From positions 1 through 58,748 of the forward strand of contig JAOAUK010000031.1 of the NCBI GenBank assembly GCA_030157655.1: a stretch of 58,748 nucleotides of DNA, in the 5' to 3' direction. The notes under the pieces were generated by a model, which did not search any database, was not told the origin of the DNA, and saw only the letters and a list, made by a program, of their open reading frames with translations. The translations under genes were made by a program, and so were the position numbers. Below, in pieces: positions 41,129 through 51,735 of this stretch; the first letter of the stretch is position 1; each line of letters starts with the position of its first letter. The stretch comes from Polynucleobacter sp. (GTDB taxonomy: Bacteria > Pseudomonadota > Gammaproteobacteria > Burkholderiales > Burkholderiaceae).

Positions 41129-42349
41129 ATGAGCAACCGCTACATTCAACACTACGAATCTCTACTAAATCACTTAGAGAGCCAGTCACTACGTAGAAAA
41201 TTAAAAATTAGCGATAGTCCTAGCGCCCCAGTGATGAGAATCAACGGTCAAGAGATGCTCACATTTTGTAGCAATGATTATCTTGGCTTAGCCAATCACC
41301 CAGAGATTGCATCTGCCATGATTGAAGGGGCAAAGATGTACGGGGGCGGCAGTGGTGCATCACATATGATCAGCGGCCACCATCAGGCACATGATCAACT
41401 TGAACGAGCGCTGGCATCCACCCAGGCAAAGCATATCCCCCATGTCAAAGGCTTATTTTTTAGCACTGGCTACATGGCTAACATGGCAGCAATTACGGGA
41501 ATCTCTGCTGGACTTGGCGAGAATCAAGTGATGAGTATTTTTTCTGAAGAGCTCAATCACGCATCTTTGATTGATGGCGTGCGTCTTGCCAACAAACAAA
41601 ATAGTGCAAAAGTTTATGTGTACCCTCATCAAGACTTAGTAGCTCTTGAAAAATTACTTTCAGAAGACCGCAACCACTTTAAGTTAATTGTTACTGATGG
41701 TGTTTTCAGCATGGATGGCAGTATTGCCCCTGCCAATCAGTTGTTAACACTGGCTGAAAAATATGATGCACTACTCATGATTGATGATGCGCATGGCTTT
41801 GGCGTTCTGGGAAATGACGGATATGGCATTTTGAGCTTATTCAATATTGATTCTCATGATGCTTTGGCTAGCAGAATTATTTACGTTGGGACTTTGGGCA
41901 AGGCGGCAGGTTTAAGTGGTGCATTTATCGCAGCACATGAACACTTAACAGAGTGGATCATGCAAAAAGGACGAGCTTATATCTACACAACGGCCAGCCC
42001 TCCATCAATTGCACACGGATTACTCAAGAGTCTTAAGTTAATTAACCAAGCCGAACATCGAAATGCCTTACGTGAAAATATTGCGTATTGGCGTCAACAT
42101 TTGAAGTTAAATAAATGGCAATTAATTGAATCATCAACTGCCATTCAACCGATTGTGATTGGCCGAAATGAAGATGCACTTCAAGTCGCTGATGCGCTTT
42201 ACAAGAAGAACATTTGGGTGCCTGCCATCAGACCACCCACTGTTCCTGCAGGAACCGCTCGCCTTCGGATTACTTTATCGGCATCACACACCACAGAACA
42301 AATTGATCAGTTAATTAATGCCATTAGTGAGGTAGAACATGCCTTATAA
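41129..42349 (+). CDS. bioF: 8-amino-7-oxononanoate synthase
   Basis: FCSNDYLGLANHPE, GSGASHMISGHH, LMIDDAHGFGVLG, GTLGKAAGLSGAF. Confidence 0.94.
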   Translation: MSNRYIQHYESLLNHLESQSLRRKLKISDSPSAPVMRINGQEMLTFCSNDYLGLANHPEIASAMIEGAKMYGGGSGASHMISGHHQAHDQLERALASTQAKHIPHVKGLFFSTGYMANMAAITGISAGLGENQVMSIFSEELNHASLIDGVRLANKQNSAKVYVYPHQDLVALEKLLSEDRNHFKLIVTDGVFSMDGSIAPANQLLTLAEKYDALLMIDDAHGFGVLGNDGYGILSLFNIDSHDALASRIIYVGTLGKAAGLSGAFIAAHEHLTEWIMQKGRAYIYTTASPPSIAHGLLKSLKLINQAEHRNALRENIAYWRQHLKLNKWQLIESSTAIQPIVIGRNEDALQVADALYKKNIWVPAIRPPTVPAGTARLRITLSASHTTEQIDQLINAISEVEHAL

Positions 42350-43070
42350 ACTTGGATTTTTTGTTACTGGCACAGACACAGAAGTTGGCAAGACCTTAGT
42401 GTCTGGAGCCTTAATCCTCAAACTTCAAGAACATTACGATTGCGTAGGCGCATACAAACCTGTGGTGGCGGGTCTTGAAGAAATAAATGGTCAACTCCAA
42501 AATGAAGACTTGATGACTCTATCAATGGCTTCCACTTATTTAAGTGACGCTGGCAACGCGAGTGAAGAAATATGCCCATACCTACTGGGAACGCCCGCAG
42601 CACCACATCTTGTTGCTACAGCCCAAAACCTCCATCTAAGCTATGAAGTGATGCTTGATGGTTACAAAAAAATGGCAAAGAAAACAGATGCCATGATTGT
42701 TGAGGGTGTTGGTGGCTTTAAAGTACCTTTTCATGATGGCAAAGATAGTGCTGATTTCGCCAAAGATATTGGCTTACCAGTGGTGTTAGTAATTGGTATG
42801 AAATTAGGATGCATCAATCACGCGTTGCTAACAGTCGAGGCGATTGAACAAAGGGGCTTGCAATTAGCTGGCTGGGTTGCTAACTGCTCTATTGAAATGC
42901 AACTTCTCAATGAAAATATTGATACTTTAAAAACATTGATTCAAGCACCACTATTGGGTGTTATTCCAAATCTTAACCAAGCAGAAATAAAAACCCCTTA
43001 CAGTAAAGAAGCTTTATTGAAAGCGGCCAGCTTTATTCAATTGCCTACCGGTTTCTCAACTCGCGCCTAA
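42339..43070 (+). CDS. bioD: Dethiobiotin synthetase
   Basis: FFVTGTDTEVGKTLVSGALI; VEGVGGFKVPF. Confidence 0.94.
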   Translation: MPYKLGFFVTGTDTEVGKTLVSGALILKLQEHYDCVGAYKPVVAGLEEINGQLQNEDLMTLSMASTYLSDAGNASEEICPYLLGTPAAPHLVATAQNLHLSYEVMLDGYKKMAKKTDAMIVEGVGGFKVPFHDGKDSADFAKDIGLPVVLVIGMKLGCINHALLTVEAIEQRGLQLAGWVANCSIEMQLLNENIDTLKTLIQAPLLGVIPNLNQAEIKTPYSKEALLKAASFIQLPTGFSTRA

Positions 43071-44718
43071 GCGTTTTTCCAACTGTATTTTTTGGTAACT
43101 CGCTTATAAACTCAATATATTTAGGGCGCTTGTAATTAGTTAACTGCTCGCTACAGTGTTCCATGACTTGATCCACTGTTAAGTTGACATCTCTCTTAAC
43201 AATATAGACCTTCACGACTTCACCAGAATGCTCATCTGGAATACCCACCACCGCACACTCAAAGACACCAGGCAGCATTGCTACGACTTCTTCAACTTCA
43301 TTGGGGTAAACATTAAATCCAGAAACAATCACGACGTCTTTTTTACGATCGATGATTTTGACGTAACCATTGGCATCCATGGTGCCGATGTCACCAGTTT
43401 TTAAAAACCCATCAGCAGTCATTACTTTGTTGGTTTCATCTTGACTATGCCAATAACCTGCCATTACCTGCGGCCCTCGGATACAAATTTCGCCAGGTAA
43501 ACCAGATGATACTTGGTTGCCATCATCATCTCGAATCGATACATCAGTGCCTGGTAGTGGCAAACCTATATGCCCTGTAAAACCATTAATAAGCGGTGTA
43601 TTGCAACAAGACACTGGTGAAGTTTCAGATAAGCCATAACCTTCCGCGATTGATTTACCGGTTAAGGTCAACCAACGATCAGCAACCACTCTTTGCACCG
43701 CCACACCACCACCTATAGCCACCAATAAGCTTGAAAAGTTAATTTGTTTGAATTGAGGGTGATTCATTAATGCATTAAACAAAGTGTTAACTGCAGGAAA
43801 AATATGGAATGCTTTTAAACCAGATAACAACTTAATAAACCCTGAAATATCTCTAGGATTTGTCACCAAGATATTTAAGCCGCCTGCCCTCATACCAAAC
43901 ATGCAACAGGCTGTTAAAGCAAAGATGTGATACATCGGCAAAGCGCAGACAAAGATCAACTGATCAATTTGTTTGCCTCTCAGACCAGGCTCGAGCCACA
44001 ACTCAATTTGCATCACATTGGCCAAAATATTACGGTGCAGCAACGTGGCACCTTTTGATACCCCAGTTGTGCCGCCTGTGTATTGCAAAAAGGCAATGTC
44101 ATCATGGCCTATTTGAGGTTTTACGAAAGAATGGCGCTGACCAATATCTAAGGCATCTTTGAAATTGATGCTGCTTGGCAAACTCCACTGAGGCACGATT
44201 TTCTTTACTTTTCTAACCACCCAATTAATGAGAAGTCCCTTGACTCCCATCAACTCACCCATGCTAGTCACAACCACATTTTTAATGTCGACCTGATCTT
44301 GGATTTTTTCAAAAACATGGGCAAAATTTTCCAAAATGACCAGTGCATCTGCCCCACTATCTTTTAATTGATGAAGAAGTTCTCTGGGGGTGTACAGCGG
44401 ATTAATGCTTACTACCACCATTCCTGCACGCAATGCACCAGTTATAGCAACGGGATATTGCAGAACATTAGGCATCATGATGGCAACACGTGTGCCCTGC
44501 TTTAAAGCTAAAGATTGCAAATATGCCGCGAATTGCAGAGATAAAGTGTTTAATTCTTGATAGGTAAGTGCCTTACCCATGCAACTAAAGGCTACCCTGT
44601 TGGCGTATAGGTCAAAGGAGTCTTCAAACATATGGTTTAAAGACTCATACTGAGAATAATCAACCTGATGAGGAACACCCTCAGGATAACTATCTAGCCA
44701 TGGTTTATTTTGACTCAT
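43045..44718 (-). CDS. fadD: Long-chain acyl-CoA synthetase
   Basis: FLQYTGGTTGVSKGATLLHRN; GYGLSETSPV; LKTGDIGTMDANGYVKIIDRKKD. Confidence 0.92.
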   Translation of the reverse strand: MSQNKPWLDSYPEGVPHQVDYSQYESLNHMFEDSFDLYANRVAFSCMGKALTYQELNTLSLQFAAYLQSLALKQGTRVAIMMPNVLQYPVAITGALRAGMVVVSINPLYTPRELLHQLKDSGADALVILENFAHVFEKIQDQVDIKNVVVTSMGELMGVKGLLINWVVRKVKKIVPQWSLPSSINFKDALDIGQRHSFVKPQIGHDDIAFLQYTGGTTGVSKGATLLHRNILANVMQIELWLEPGLRGKQIDQLIFVCALPMYHIFALTACCMFGMRAGGLNILVTNPRDISGFIKLLSGLKAFHIFPAVNTLFNALMNHPQFKQINFSSLLVAIGGGVAVQRVVADRWLTLTGKSIAEGYGLSETSPVSCCNTPLINGFTGHIGLPLPGTDVSIRDDDGNQVSSGLPGEICIRGPQVMAGYWHSQDETNKVMTADGFLKTGDIGTMDANGYVKIIDRKKDVVIVSGFNVYPNEVEEVVAMLPGVFECAVVGIPDEHSGEVVKVYIVKRDVNLTVDQVMEHCSEQLTNYKRPKYIEFISELPKNTVGKTLRRELRNR

Positions 44719-44770
44719 ACAGTAGACTAAGTGATTGAATTAAATACACACAAGCTAAATACTGCACTAA

Positions 44771-44799
44771 AGTAAAGGGATTACCAAATTGTCTGTCAA
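44771..44799 (-). promoter_or_regulatory. Putative fadD promoter
   Basis: Minus strand TTGACA (44799-44794), 17 nt, TTTACT (44776-44771). Confidence 0.5.
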
Positions 44800-44849
44800 T
44801 ATCTTTTATAAGAGATATGATTTAGCATTAGGCATTAAAGATTATTCCT

Positions 44850-46040
44850 ATGAAACTTCTACCAGAAATTCTTGAGTCAGCCGCAACCATTAAGGCTATT
44901 AGGCGAGATATTCACGCTCATCCAGAATTGTGCTTTCAAGAAAATCGCACGGCAGAAGTCATTGCCAAACAATTAGAAGCTTGGGGCATCAAAACGCATT
45001 GCGGTCTAGGCAAAACAGGCGTTGTTGGCACTATTGAAGGATCTTTAGGTAAAGGCAAGTCTATTGGCTTACGCGCTGATATGGATGCCCTACCACTCCA
45101 AGAACACAATCATTTTGAACATGCCTCCAAACACGAAGGCAAAATGCATGCGTGTGGTCATGATGGTCATGTGGCCATGCTATTAGGGGCGGCAGAGTAT
45201 CTATCAAAACATCGTGATTTCAAGGGCACTGTTCATCTTATTTTCCAGCCAGCCGAAGAAGGTGGCGGTGGCGCCCGAGAAATGATGCGTGATGGCTTAT
45301 TTGATTTATTTCCCTGCGACGCTGTCTTTGGCATGCATAACTGGCCGGGCCTAGCTGTAGGCGAGTTTGGGGTGACGCCAGGTCCAATGATGGCCTCTAG
45401 TAATGAATTTGTGATCACAGTCAAAGGTAAAGGTGGTCACGCTGCCTTACCGCACACTAGCGCAGACCCCGTCTTTGCAGCCAGTCAAATGATTGGTTCA
45501 CTGCAAGGCATCATTACTCGCAATAAACGCCCAATCGATGCAGCCGTTTTATCTATTACTCAATTTCATGCCGGCGATGCAAGTAACATCATTCCTGATA
45601 GCGCTTGGATTGGTGGCACAGTCAGAACTTTCACGCATGAAGTATTAGATCTAATTGAAATGCGTTTACATCAAGTAGCTGGAGCTGTTGCTCAAGCATT
45701 TGATTGCTCTGCAGAAGTTGAGTTTTCAAGAAATTACCCTCCAACAATCAATCATCCGAAAGAAACTGAATTTGCTATTGAGGTGATGAAAGAACTTGTT
45801 GGCGAACACAAAGTCAATCCAAGGATCGACCCAACCATGGGTGCAGAAGATTTTGCTTTTATGCTGCAAGAAAAGCCTGGTTGCTACGTTTTTATTGGCA
45901 ATGGTGATGGCGATCATCGTTCCCAAGGTCATGGCTTAGGCCCATGCCAGCTTCACAATCCATGTTATGACTTTAATGATGAATTGCTACCACTTGGCAG
46001 CAGTTATTGGGTCAAGCTTGTGCAACGTTATCTAGCTTAA
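44850..46040 (+). CDS. M20 family amidohydrolase (hippurate / N-acyl amino acid hydrolase type)
   Basis: DIHAHPELCFQENRTA, MHACGHDGHVAMLLGAA, FQPAEEGGGGAREM. Confidence 0.9.
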   Translation: MKLLPEILESAATIKAIRRDIHAHPELCFQENRTAEVIAKQLEAWGIKTHCGLGKTGVVGTIEGSLGKGKSIGLRADMDALPLQEHNHFEHASKHEGKMHACGHDGHVAMLLGAAEYLSKHRDFKGTVHLIFQPAEEGGGGAREMMRDGLFDLFPCDAVFGMHNWPGLAVGEFGVTPGPMMASSNEFVITVKGKGGHAALPHTSADPVFAASQMIGSLQGIITRNKRPIDAAVLSITQFHAGDASNIIPDSAWIGGTVRTFTHEVLDLIEMRLHQVAGAVAQAFDCSAEVEFSRNYPPTINHPKETEFAIEVMKELVGEHKVNPRIDPTMGAEDFAFMLQEKPGCYVFIGNGDGDHRSQGHGLGPCQLHNPCYDFNDELLPLGSSYWVKLVQRYLA

Positions 46041-46072
46041 ATTAATTGTTGCCATTGCATTTAACGTGATCG

Positions 46073-46849
46073 TTATTTGCTCTTTGACATATTTGGCGTT
46101 TTGCTCAACTCAATATCGCCATAAATAGCATCAACTTGAGTCTTCGTATTATCTGTATCCGTTAACAAACCCAGGCCAATGATCTTGCCTGGCATTTCAT
46201 TAAATGCAGCGCGATAGTCTTTTGATAAGTCGCGATGATGACGTTGCCACCGGCCCAAGTCATCCTTGCCTGCATTAACCACAATCATTTTGATCCTTGA
46301 GCTTCTAGGGCTAGTAATAATTGTTTCAAGCGGTGTTTTTGAGGCCCAGACGTACATCAAGCTAGCGTAGGGCATATCGTGACCGCTCACAATTTTTGCC
46401 ATCTCAAAAATCATTTGGTCTTTAACGGGCAATTTAGTTTTATCACCGTCAAAAGCAACCAAGATTCTTAACGGGGCATCATCTACTGAAGAATCATGAT
46501 TGTCGGCGTTGCGTATGTAACCTAGCGCCTTCCACTCCCAGTTCAAAAATAACTGATCTGGCGATCTAGGCTTTAAAGGTAACACCAAGCCTGATGCAGC
46601 AATATTTGCACTCGCATGCAAAACAGTTTTTCCTTCATAATGCTTTAGCTTGTATTCAGTTTTATTTTTTTGCGGCGTAATACGCCAAACTTGCCAAGCC
46701 TTAGGTAAATTTCCATCCTCATTCAAATTTGAAAATTTATCTACTTTTTCAGCAGGAGGAATATGAGTATCTCCTGACTCCATCGTGGCGCAAGATGCCA
46801 ACAGTGCCAAACCCACCAAAGCAAAAAATTGTTTAAATCTTAAGTGCAT
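46073..46849 (-). CDS. DUF3047-like lipoprotein
   Basis: Lipobox LALLASC; LFLNWEWKA, RILVAFDGDK, YVWASKTP... resemble DUF3047. Confidence 0.7.
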   Translation of the reverse strand: MHLRFKQFFALVGLALLASCATMESGDTHIPPAEKVDKFSNLNEDGNLPKAWQVWRITPQKNKTEYKLKHYEGKTVLHASANIAASGLVLPLKPRSPDQLFLNWEWKALGYIRNADNHDSSVDDAPLRILVAFDGDKTKLPVKDQMIFEMAKIVSGHDMPYASLMYVWASKTPLETIITSPRSSRIKMIVVNAGKDDLGRWQRHHRDLSKDYRAAFNEMPGKIIGLGLLTDTDNTKTQVDAIYGDIELSKTPNMSKSK

Positions 46850-46881
46850 TGATTGGTATCTAATAGAAGGCTTAGCAATAT

Positions 46882-47658
46882 TTATTGGTGCTTAAATTTT
46901 GCTGGTCTTTTTTCAACAAAAGCTGCCATGCCTTCTTTTTGATCTTCAGTGGCAAAGGTCGAATGGAAAAGACGTCTCTCAAAATGAATGCCTTCACTTA
47001 GCGATGCTTCAAAGGAAGCATTGATACTTTCTTTCACCATCATCACGATAGGCAAAGACATTTCTCCGATGGTTTTTGCTGCAGCCATCGCTTCATCAAG
47101 CAACTTATCAGCAGCCACCACCCTTGAAACCAGACCAGCTCTCTCAGCCTCACTGGCATCCATCATTCGAGCAGTTAAGCACATATCCATTGCCTTGGCT
47201 TTAGATACAGCTCTAGGCAAACGTTGAGTGCCCCCAGCGCCAGGAATGATGCCCAACTTAATTTCTGGCTGTCCAAATTTAGCGTTATCCGCTGCAATGA
47301 TGAAATCACACATCATGGCTAGCTCACAACCACCCCCCAAAGCATATCCAGCAACAGCTGCAATCACTGGTTTACGAACCTTGCGAATTGTTTCCCAATT
47401 TTTGGTGATGTAATCAGACTTATAAACATCAGTGAAGTTGTATTTAGACATCATGCCAATGTCAGCACCAGCTGCAAAAGCTTTTTCACTACCAGTAATA
47501 ACGATGCAAGAAATATTGCTATCTGCATCAAAAGACAATAAAGCCTCTCCTAGTTCATCCATCAATTGATCATTAAGCGCATTGAGTGCCTTTGGACGAT
47601 TTAGGGTAATCACGCCAACACGACCATCAGTTGAAGTCAAAATAGTTTCGTAACTCAT
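46882..47658 (-). CDS. Enoyl-CoA hydratase
   Basis: [77 protein letters not shown]. Confidence 0.92.
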   Translation of the reverse strand: MSYETILTSTDGRVGVITLNRPKALNALNDQLMDELGEALLSFDADSNISCIVITGSEKAFAAGADIGMMSKYNFTDVYKSDYITKNWETIRKVRKPVIAAVAGYALGGGCELAMMCDFIIAADNAKFGQPEIKLGIIPGAGGTQRLPRAVSKAKAMDMCLTARMMDASEAERAGLVSRVVAADKLLDEAMAAAKTIGEMSLPIVMMVKESINASFEASLSEGIHFERRLFHSTFATEDQKEGMAAFVEKRPAKFKHQ

Positions 47659-47739
47659 AATTTGTCTTTCGTTTAACAATCAGAAATTGTGAAAAATATC
47701 AGTATTAATAAGATGCTAGCACCTTGCGCCACGAAGGTG

Positions 47740-48954
47740 TCAGCGAGGCATGAAAACCCACATTCTGCCCTGTTGCTTCATGCGACCAGCATACTCGCCA
47801 GCCTGATCACCAGTGCCCCAATAAAAATCAGCACGCACAGCCCCAACAATTGCCGTTCCAGTGTCTTGCGCCATCATCAAACGCTGTAGAGGCTTTTGAG
47901 TCAGAGGATAAGTTGTTGCAATATAAACAGGCGCACCCAATGGCAGAGCCTTTGTATCAATAGCAATACTTCGCTCAGAAGTTAACGGCACACCCAACGC
48001 TCCAATGGGTCCCACACTTTCATCAGGGCTTGTGGGCATCTCTCTAAAAAATACATAACGAGGATTTGCATTGAGCATCTCTTGAACTCGACTAGGATTC
48101 TTTTTGGCCCAAGCTTGAATACCCTGCATGGTTGCTGTTGCTCGAGTAATCTCCCCGCGATCTAAAAGCCACTGCGCAAATGATTTAAAAGGCTGATCAT
48201 TCGTGCCTGCGAAACCTAAACGAACAATCTTGCCATCTGTCATACGGATTCGGCCTGAGCCCTGGACCTGCATAAAAGCAGCCGCAACAGCATCATCTAC
48301 CCAAACAATTTCTTGACCATTTAACTGGCCACTTGAAAATAATTCAGCGCGGGTTGGCAGTTGACTAGGTTTACGTTTTTTCCATGAATCTGGGTAGCGA
48401 TGTAATGGTGTTTGATATGCCCCACCTTTTTGCCTAGAGCCATTTAAATACGGTTCATAGTAGCCAGTTACCAAGCCATGCGCACTGCCAGCAGAAGACC
48501 CCGTTTGATGACGAATCTCCATCACCTTCATGTGCGACTCAAAATAATCACGAATGGATTGATTACTAGTGGCATTCACTCTTTCAGCTGCTCGACAGGC
48601 AGGCCGCCAATCCAAGCCACCAGAATTTCGTTTCATAAGTCCTTGGCAACTTCTTTTCCAGGCAGGCCAAGCAGCACTTAAATCATCGTCATACCAGCCA
48701 GGTAAATCATTCCAAGAAGTGGGCGTTAATTTAGCCACACTTGAGCTATAGCTCGATGGCTTAGCTTCGACCGAAGAGCTTTGAGGGGGTTTATGTGTGT
48801 ATGAGGGTTGAGTCACACAAGAAGACAACGCCAGGCCCAATAAACCATAACCAAGGATGCCGCTAAACTTCAAAAAAGAGCTATGCTTCTGCGATGAAAC
48901 CAGTTTTCCAGAAAGGAATCCCCAATTGAGTGACTTATTTGATGAATTTCCCAT
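47740..48954 (-). CDS. mltA: Membrane-bound lytic murein transglycosylase A
   Basis: LALSSC lipobox, GLVTGYYEPYLNGS, VQGSGRIRM, MAQDTGTAIVGAVRADFYWGTG. Start uncertain: ATG 48954 or a later TTG; the ORF-track N-terminus to 49038 looks non-coding. Confidence 0.85.
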   Translation of the reverse strand: MGNSSNKSLNWGFLSGKLVSSQKHSSFLKFSGILGYGLLGLALSSCVTQPSYTHKPPQSSSVEAKPSSYSSSVAKLTPTSWNDLPGWYDDDLSAAWPAWKRSCQGLMKRNSGGLDWRPACRAAERVNATSNQSIRDYFESHMKVMEIRHQTGSSAGSAHGLVTGYYEPYLNGSRQKGGAYQTPLHRYPDSWKKRKPSQLPTRAELFSSGQLNGQEIVWVDDAVAAAFMQVQGSGRIRMTDGKIVRLGFAGTNDQPFKSFAQWLLDRGEITRATATMQGIQAWAKKNPSRVQEMLNANPRYVFFREMPTSPDESVGPIGALGVPLTSERSIAIDTKALPLGAPVYIATTYPLTQKPLQRLMMAQDTGTAIVGAVRADFYWGTGDQAGEYAGRMKQQGRMWVFMPR

Positions 48955-49042
48955 GCTTTTATTTGCTCTAGAGGCTGGCGTTGCCTTAGTCATACTAGTC
49001 ATTATTGTTGTTTGGACCATGATGGGCCGAAAAGACAAATAA
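48926..49042 (+). CDS. Putative small single-TM protein (38 aa)
   Basis: TTG start with AGGA SD 8 nt upstream; MSDLFDEFPMLLFALEAGVALVILVIIVVWTMMGRKDK, a hydrophobic helix with basic C-terminus. Confidence 0.5.
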   Translation: MSDLFDEFPMLLFALEAGVALVILVIIVVWTMMGRKDK

Positions 49043-49072
49043 TACTTCCTGATTTACTCAAAAGCAGATTGA

Positions 49073-49447
49073 TCAATGCAAAATTCTTGGCATCACCAAG
49101 GCAAATTCAGGAATTGGGGTTTGGAAAAACTGGGCATCTTCGCTAACGCAAAAGAAATCACCCCGCATAGTACCCATAGGGGTAGGTAAAGTAGCCCAAC
49201 TGGTGTACTCAAACTGCTCACCAGGGCGTAATAGCGGTTGTTGACCTACAACCCCCAAACCACGGACTTCTTGGACATCATTATCTCCATCAGTGATGAT
49301 CCAATGACGAGCAATTAGCTGCGCAGGTAGCTGACCAATATTTTTAATAGTGATCGTATAAGCAAAGGCAAACTGACGATTTTCAGCATCCGACTCATCC
49401 GGTAAATACGCCACTTTGACCTGCACACTGAATTGATGTTGTTCCAT
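49073..49447 (-). CDS. apaG: Co2+/Mg2+ efflux protein ApaG
   Basis: FAYTITIKNIGQLPAQLIARHWIITDGD; MRGDFFCVSEDAQFFQTPIPEFAL. Confidence 0.95.
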   Translation of the reverse strand: MEQHQFSVQVKVAYLPDESDAENRQFAFAYTITIKNIGQLPAQLIARHWIITDGDNDVQEVRGLGVVGQQPLLRPGEQFEYTSWATLPTPMGTMRGDFFCVSEDAQFFQTPIPEFALVMPRILH

Positions 49448-49507
49448 GAGTAAGATTCTCCGCTATAGAACACGCTACTGCAAGCCAGACCACGATAGAA
49501 TCACACT

Positions 49508-50218
49508 ATGGCTAATACAAATACCTCAAATTCATACCTAATTGCCCCTTCTATTTTGTCGGCGGACTTTGCCCGCCTTGGCGAAGAAGTCAGGAATGTC
49601 CTGGCTGCTGGAGCTGATTGGATCCACTTTGACGTGATGGATAACCACTATGTGCCCAATTTAACCATTGGCCCTTTGGTTTGTGAGGCTATTCGTTCCC
49701 ACGCCGTTAAAAACGGGCAACCGGCTTGTATCGACGTTCACTTAATGGTTGAGCCAGTAGATCGTATCGTGCCTGATTTTGCTAAAGCTGGCGCCAATTT
49801 AATTAGCTTTCACCCTGAAGCCAGCTCTCATGTTGATAGAACTTTGGGGTTAATCAAAGATAGCGGCTGCCAAGCCGGTCTTGTGTTTAATCCAGCCACC
49901 CCATTGACCCACCTTGATTACGTATTAGATAAAGTGGACTTAGTGCTACTCATGTCAGTGAATCCTGGATTTGGTGGGCAATCTTTTATCCCTAGCACGC
50001 TAGATAAGCTACGCGAGGCAAAAACAAAACTATCAGCTTATGAAGCCCAAACTGGCCGCAAGATTCGTCTTGAGGTGGATGGTGGCGTGAAAGCTGAAAA
50101 TATTCGAGAAATCGCCGCTGCTGGCGCTGATACTTTCGTGGCTGGGTCTGCCATTTTTGGCAAACCAGATTACAAAGCGATCATCGACAAAATGCGCGAG
50201 GAACTAGGAAAAGCCTGA
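49508..50218 (+). CDS. rpe: Ribulose-phosphate 3-epimerase
   Basis: [46 protein letters not shown]. Confidence 0.96.
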   Translation: MANTNTSNSYLIAPSILSADFARLGEEVRNVLAAGADWIHFDVMDNHYVPNLTIGPLVCEAIRSHAVKNGQPACIDVHLMVEPVDRIVPDFAKAGANLISFHPEASSHVDRTLGLIKDSGCQAGLVFNPATPLTHLDYVLDKVDLVLLMSVNPGFGGQSFIPSTLDKLREAKTKLSAYEAQTGRKIRLEVDGGVKAENIREIAAAGADTFVAGSAIFGKPDYKAIIDKMREELGKA

Positions 50219-51735
50219 TGCAACGCAAAGACTTTGATGCCTTGGCAAAGCAAGGCTATAACCGTGTTGCTATAGTTTCTGAAGCCTTAGCAGATTTAGA
50301 GACTCCTTTATCTCTTTATTTAAAGCTAACTCAAGCGCATGGATCAACCAATACCTTCTTACTTGAGTCGGTGGTGGGTGGCGAGCGCTTTGGCAGATAT
50401 TCAATTATTGGTTTACATGCCAAGACTTTGATCAAGGTGTCTGGCGGGCCCAACAATACCCTCACACAAGTCATCACAGATGGTCAGGTCATTGAAACCG
50501 ATCATGGCAATCCATTGGATTTCATTGCTAACTATCATGCGCGCTTCAAGGTGGCGCTTCAAGCAGGTCTACCGAGATTTTGTGGTGGTCTAGCAGGTTA
50601 CTTTGGTTACGACACAATTCGTTACATCGAGCCACGTTTGGCAAAACATGATTTGCCAGATGAAATTAATACGCCCGATATTCAACTAATGTTGACCGAA
50701 GAGTTGGCAGTGATTGATAACTTGGCCGGCAAGCTTTATCTAATTGTTTACGCCAACCCGCAAGAGCCTAGCTCTTATGAGGCAGCACAAGCAAGACTTA
50801 AAGAACTTCATGCCAGTCTTGATACATCCGTTAAAAAACCTAGCACTGGTGCCACACAAAAAACAGAAGCGATTCGTAAATTTGCTAAAGCAGATTTTAT
50901 GGATGCTGTTAAACGCACCAAAGAATATATCTTGGCCGGCGACTGTATGCAGGTGGTGATTGGTCAACGTATTAGCCAGCCTTTTACAGAGTCACCCCTG
51001 TCGCTTTATAGAGCTTTGCGCTCATTAAACCCTTCTCCATATATGTATTTATATGATTTTGGCGATCATCAAGTAGTCGGATCATCACCAGAGATTTTGG
51101 TGCGCCAAGAACAACGTCAAGTTGATGGGCAAGAAAAACGCTTTGTGATTGTTCGTCCTATTGCTGGCACAAGACCTCGTGGCACAAGTCCAGAACATGA
51201 TGCTCAATTGGCAAAAGAACTATTAGCAGATCCAAAAGAAATTGCTGAGCATGTGATGCTGATTGATTTAGCGCGCAATGATGTTGGCAGAATTGCTAAA
51301 AATGGCAGCGTTAAAGTAACCGACAGAATGGTGATTGAGAAATACTCTCATGTACAACACATTGTGAGTTCTGTTGAAGGCGAGTTATTAGATAACGCTA
51401 GTAATATGGATGTATTAAAAGCCACCTTCCCAGCGGGCACCCTGTCTGGCGCACCTAAAATTCGCGCAATGGAAATCATTGATGAGATGGAAATTGTGAA
51501 ACGCGGTGTATATGGTGGCGCAGCAGGATATCTATCTTTCTCAGGTGACATGGATGTAGCGATTGTGATTCGCACAGGAATTATTAAAGATGGCATGGTT
51601 CACGCTCAGGCCGGCGCAGGCGTTGTAGCTGACTCTGACCCAGAATCAGAATGGAAAGAAACAGAAGCCAAAGCTCGCGCTGTGTTGCGTGCTGCTGAAA
51701 TGGTTCAAGGAGGTCTAGATGCTAGTCATGATTGA
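50218..51735 (+). CDS. trpE: Anthranilate synthase component I
   Basis: [42 protein letters not shown]. Confidence 0.96.
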   Translation: MQRKDFDALAKQGYNRVAIVSEALADLETPLSLYLKLTQAHGSTNTFLLESVVGGERFGRYSIIGLHAKTLIKVSGGPNNTLTQVITDGQVIETDHGNPLDFIANYHARFKVALQAGLPRFCGGLAGYFGYDTIRYIEPRLAKHDLPDEINTPDIQLMLTEELAVIDNLAGKLYLIVYANPQEPSSYEAAQARLKELHASLDTSVKKPSTGATQKTEAIRKFAKADFMDAVKRTKEYILAGDCMQVVIGQRISQPFTESPLSLYRALRSLNPSPYMYLYDFGDHQVVGSSPEILVRQEQRQVDGQEKRFVIVRPIAGTRPRGTSPEHDAQLAKELLADPKEIAEHVMLIDLARNDVGRIAKNGSVKVTDRMVIEKYSHVQHIVSSVEGELLDNASNMDVLKATFPAGTLSGAPKIRAMEIIDEMEIVKRGVYGGAAGYLSFSGDMDVAIVIRTGIIKDGMVHAQAGAGVVADSDPESEWKETEAKARAVLRAAEMVQGGLDASHD

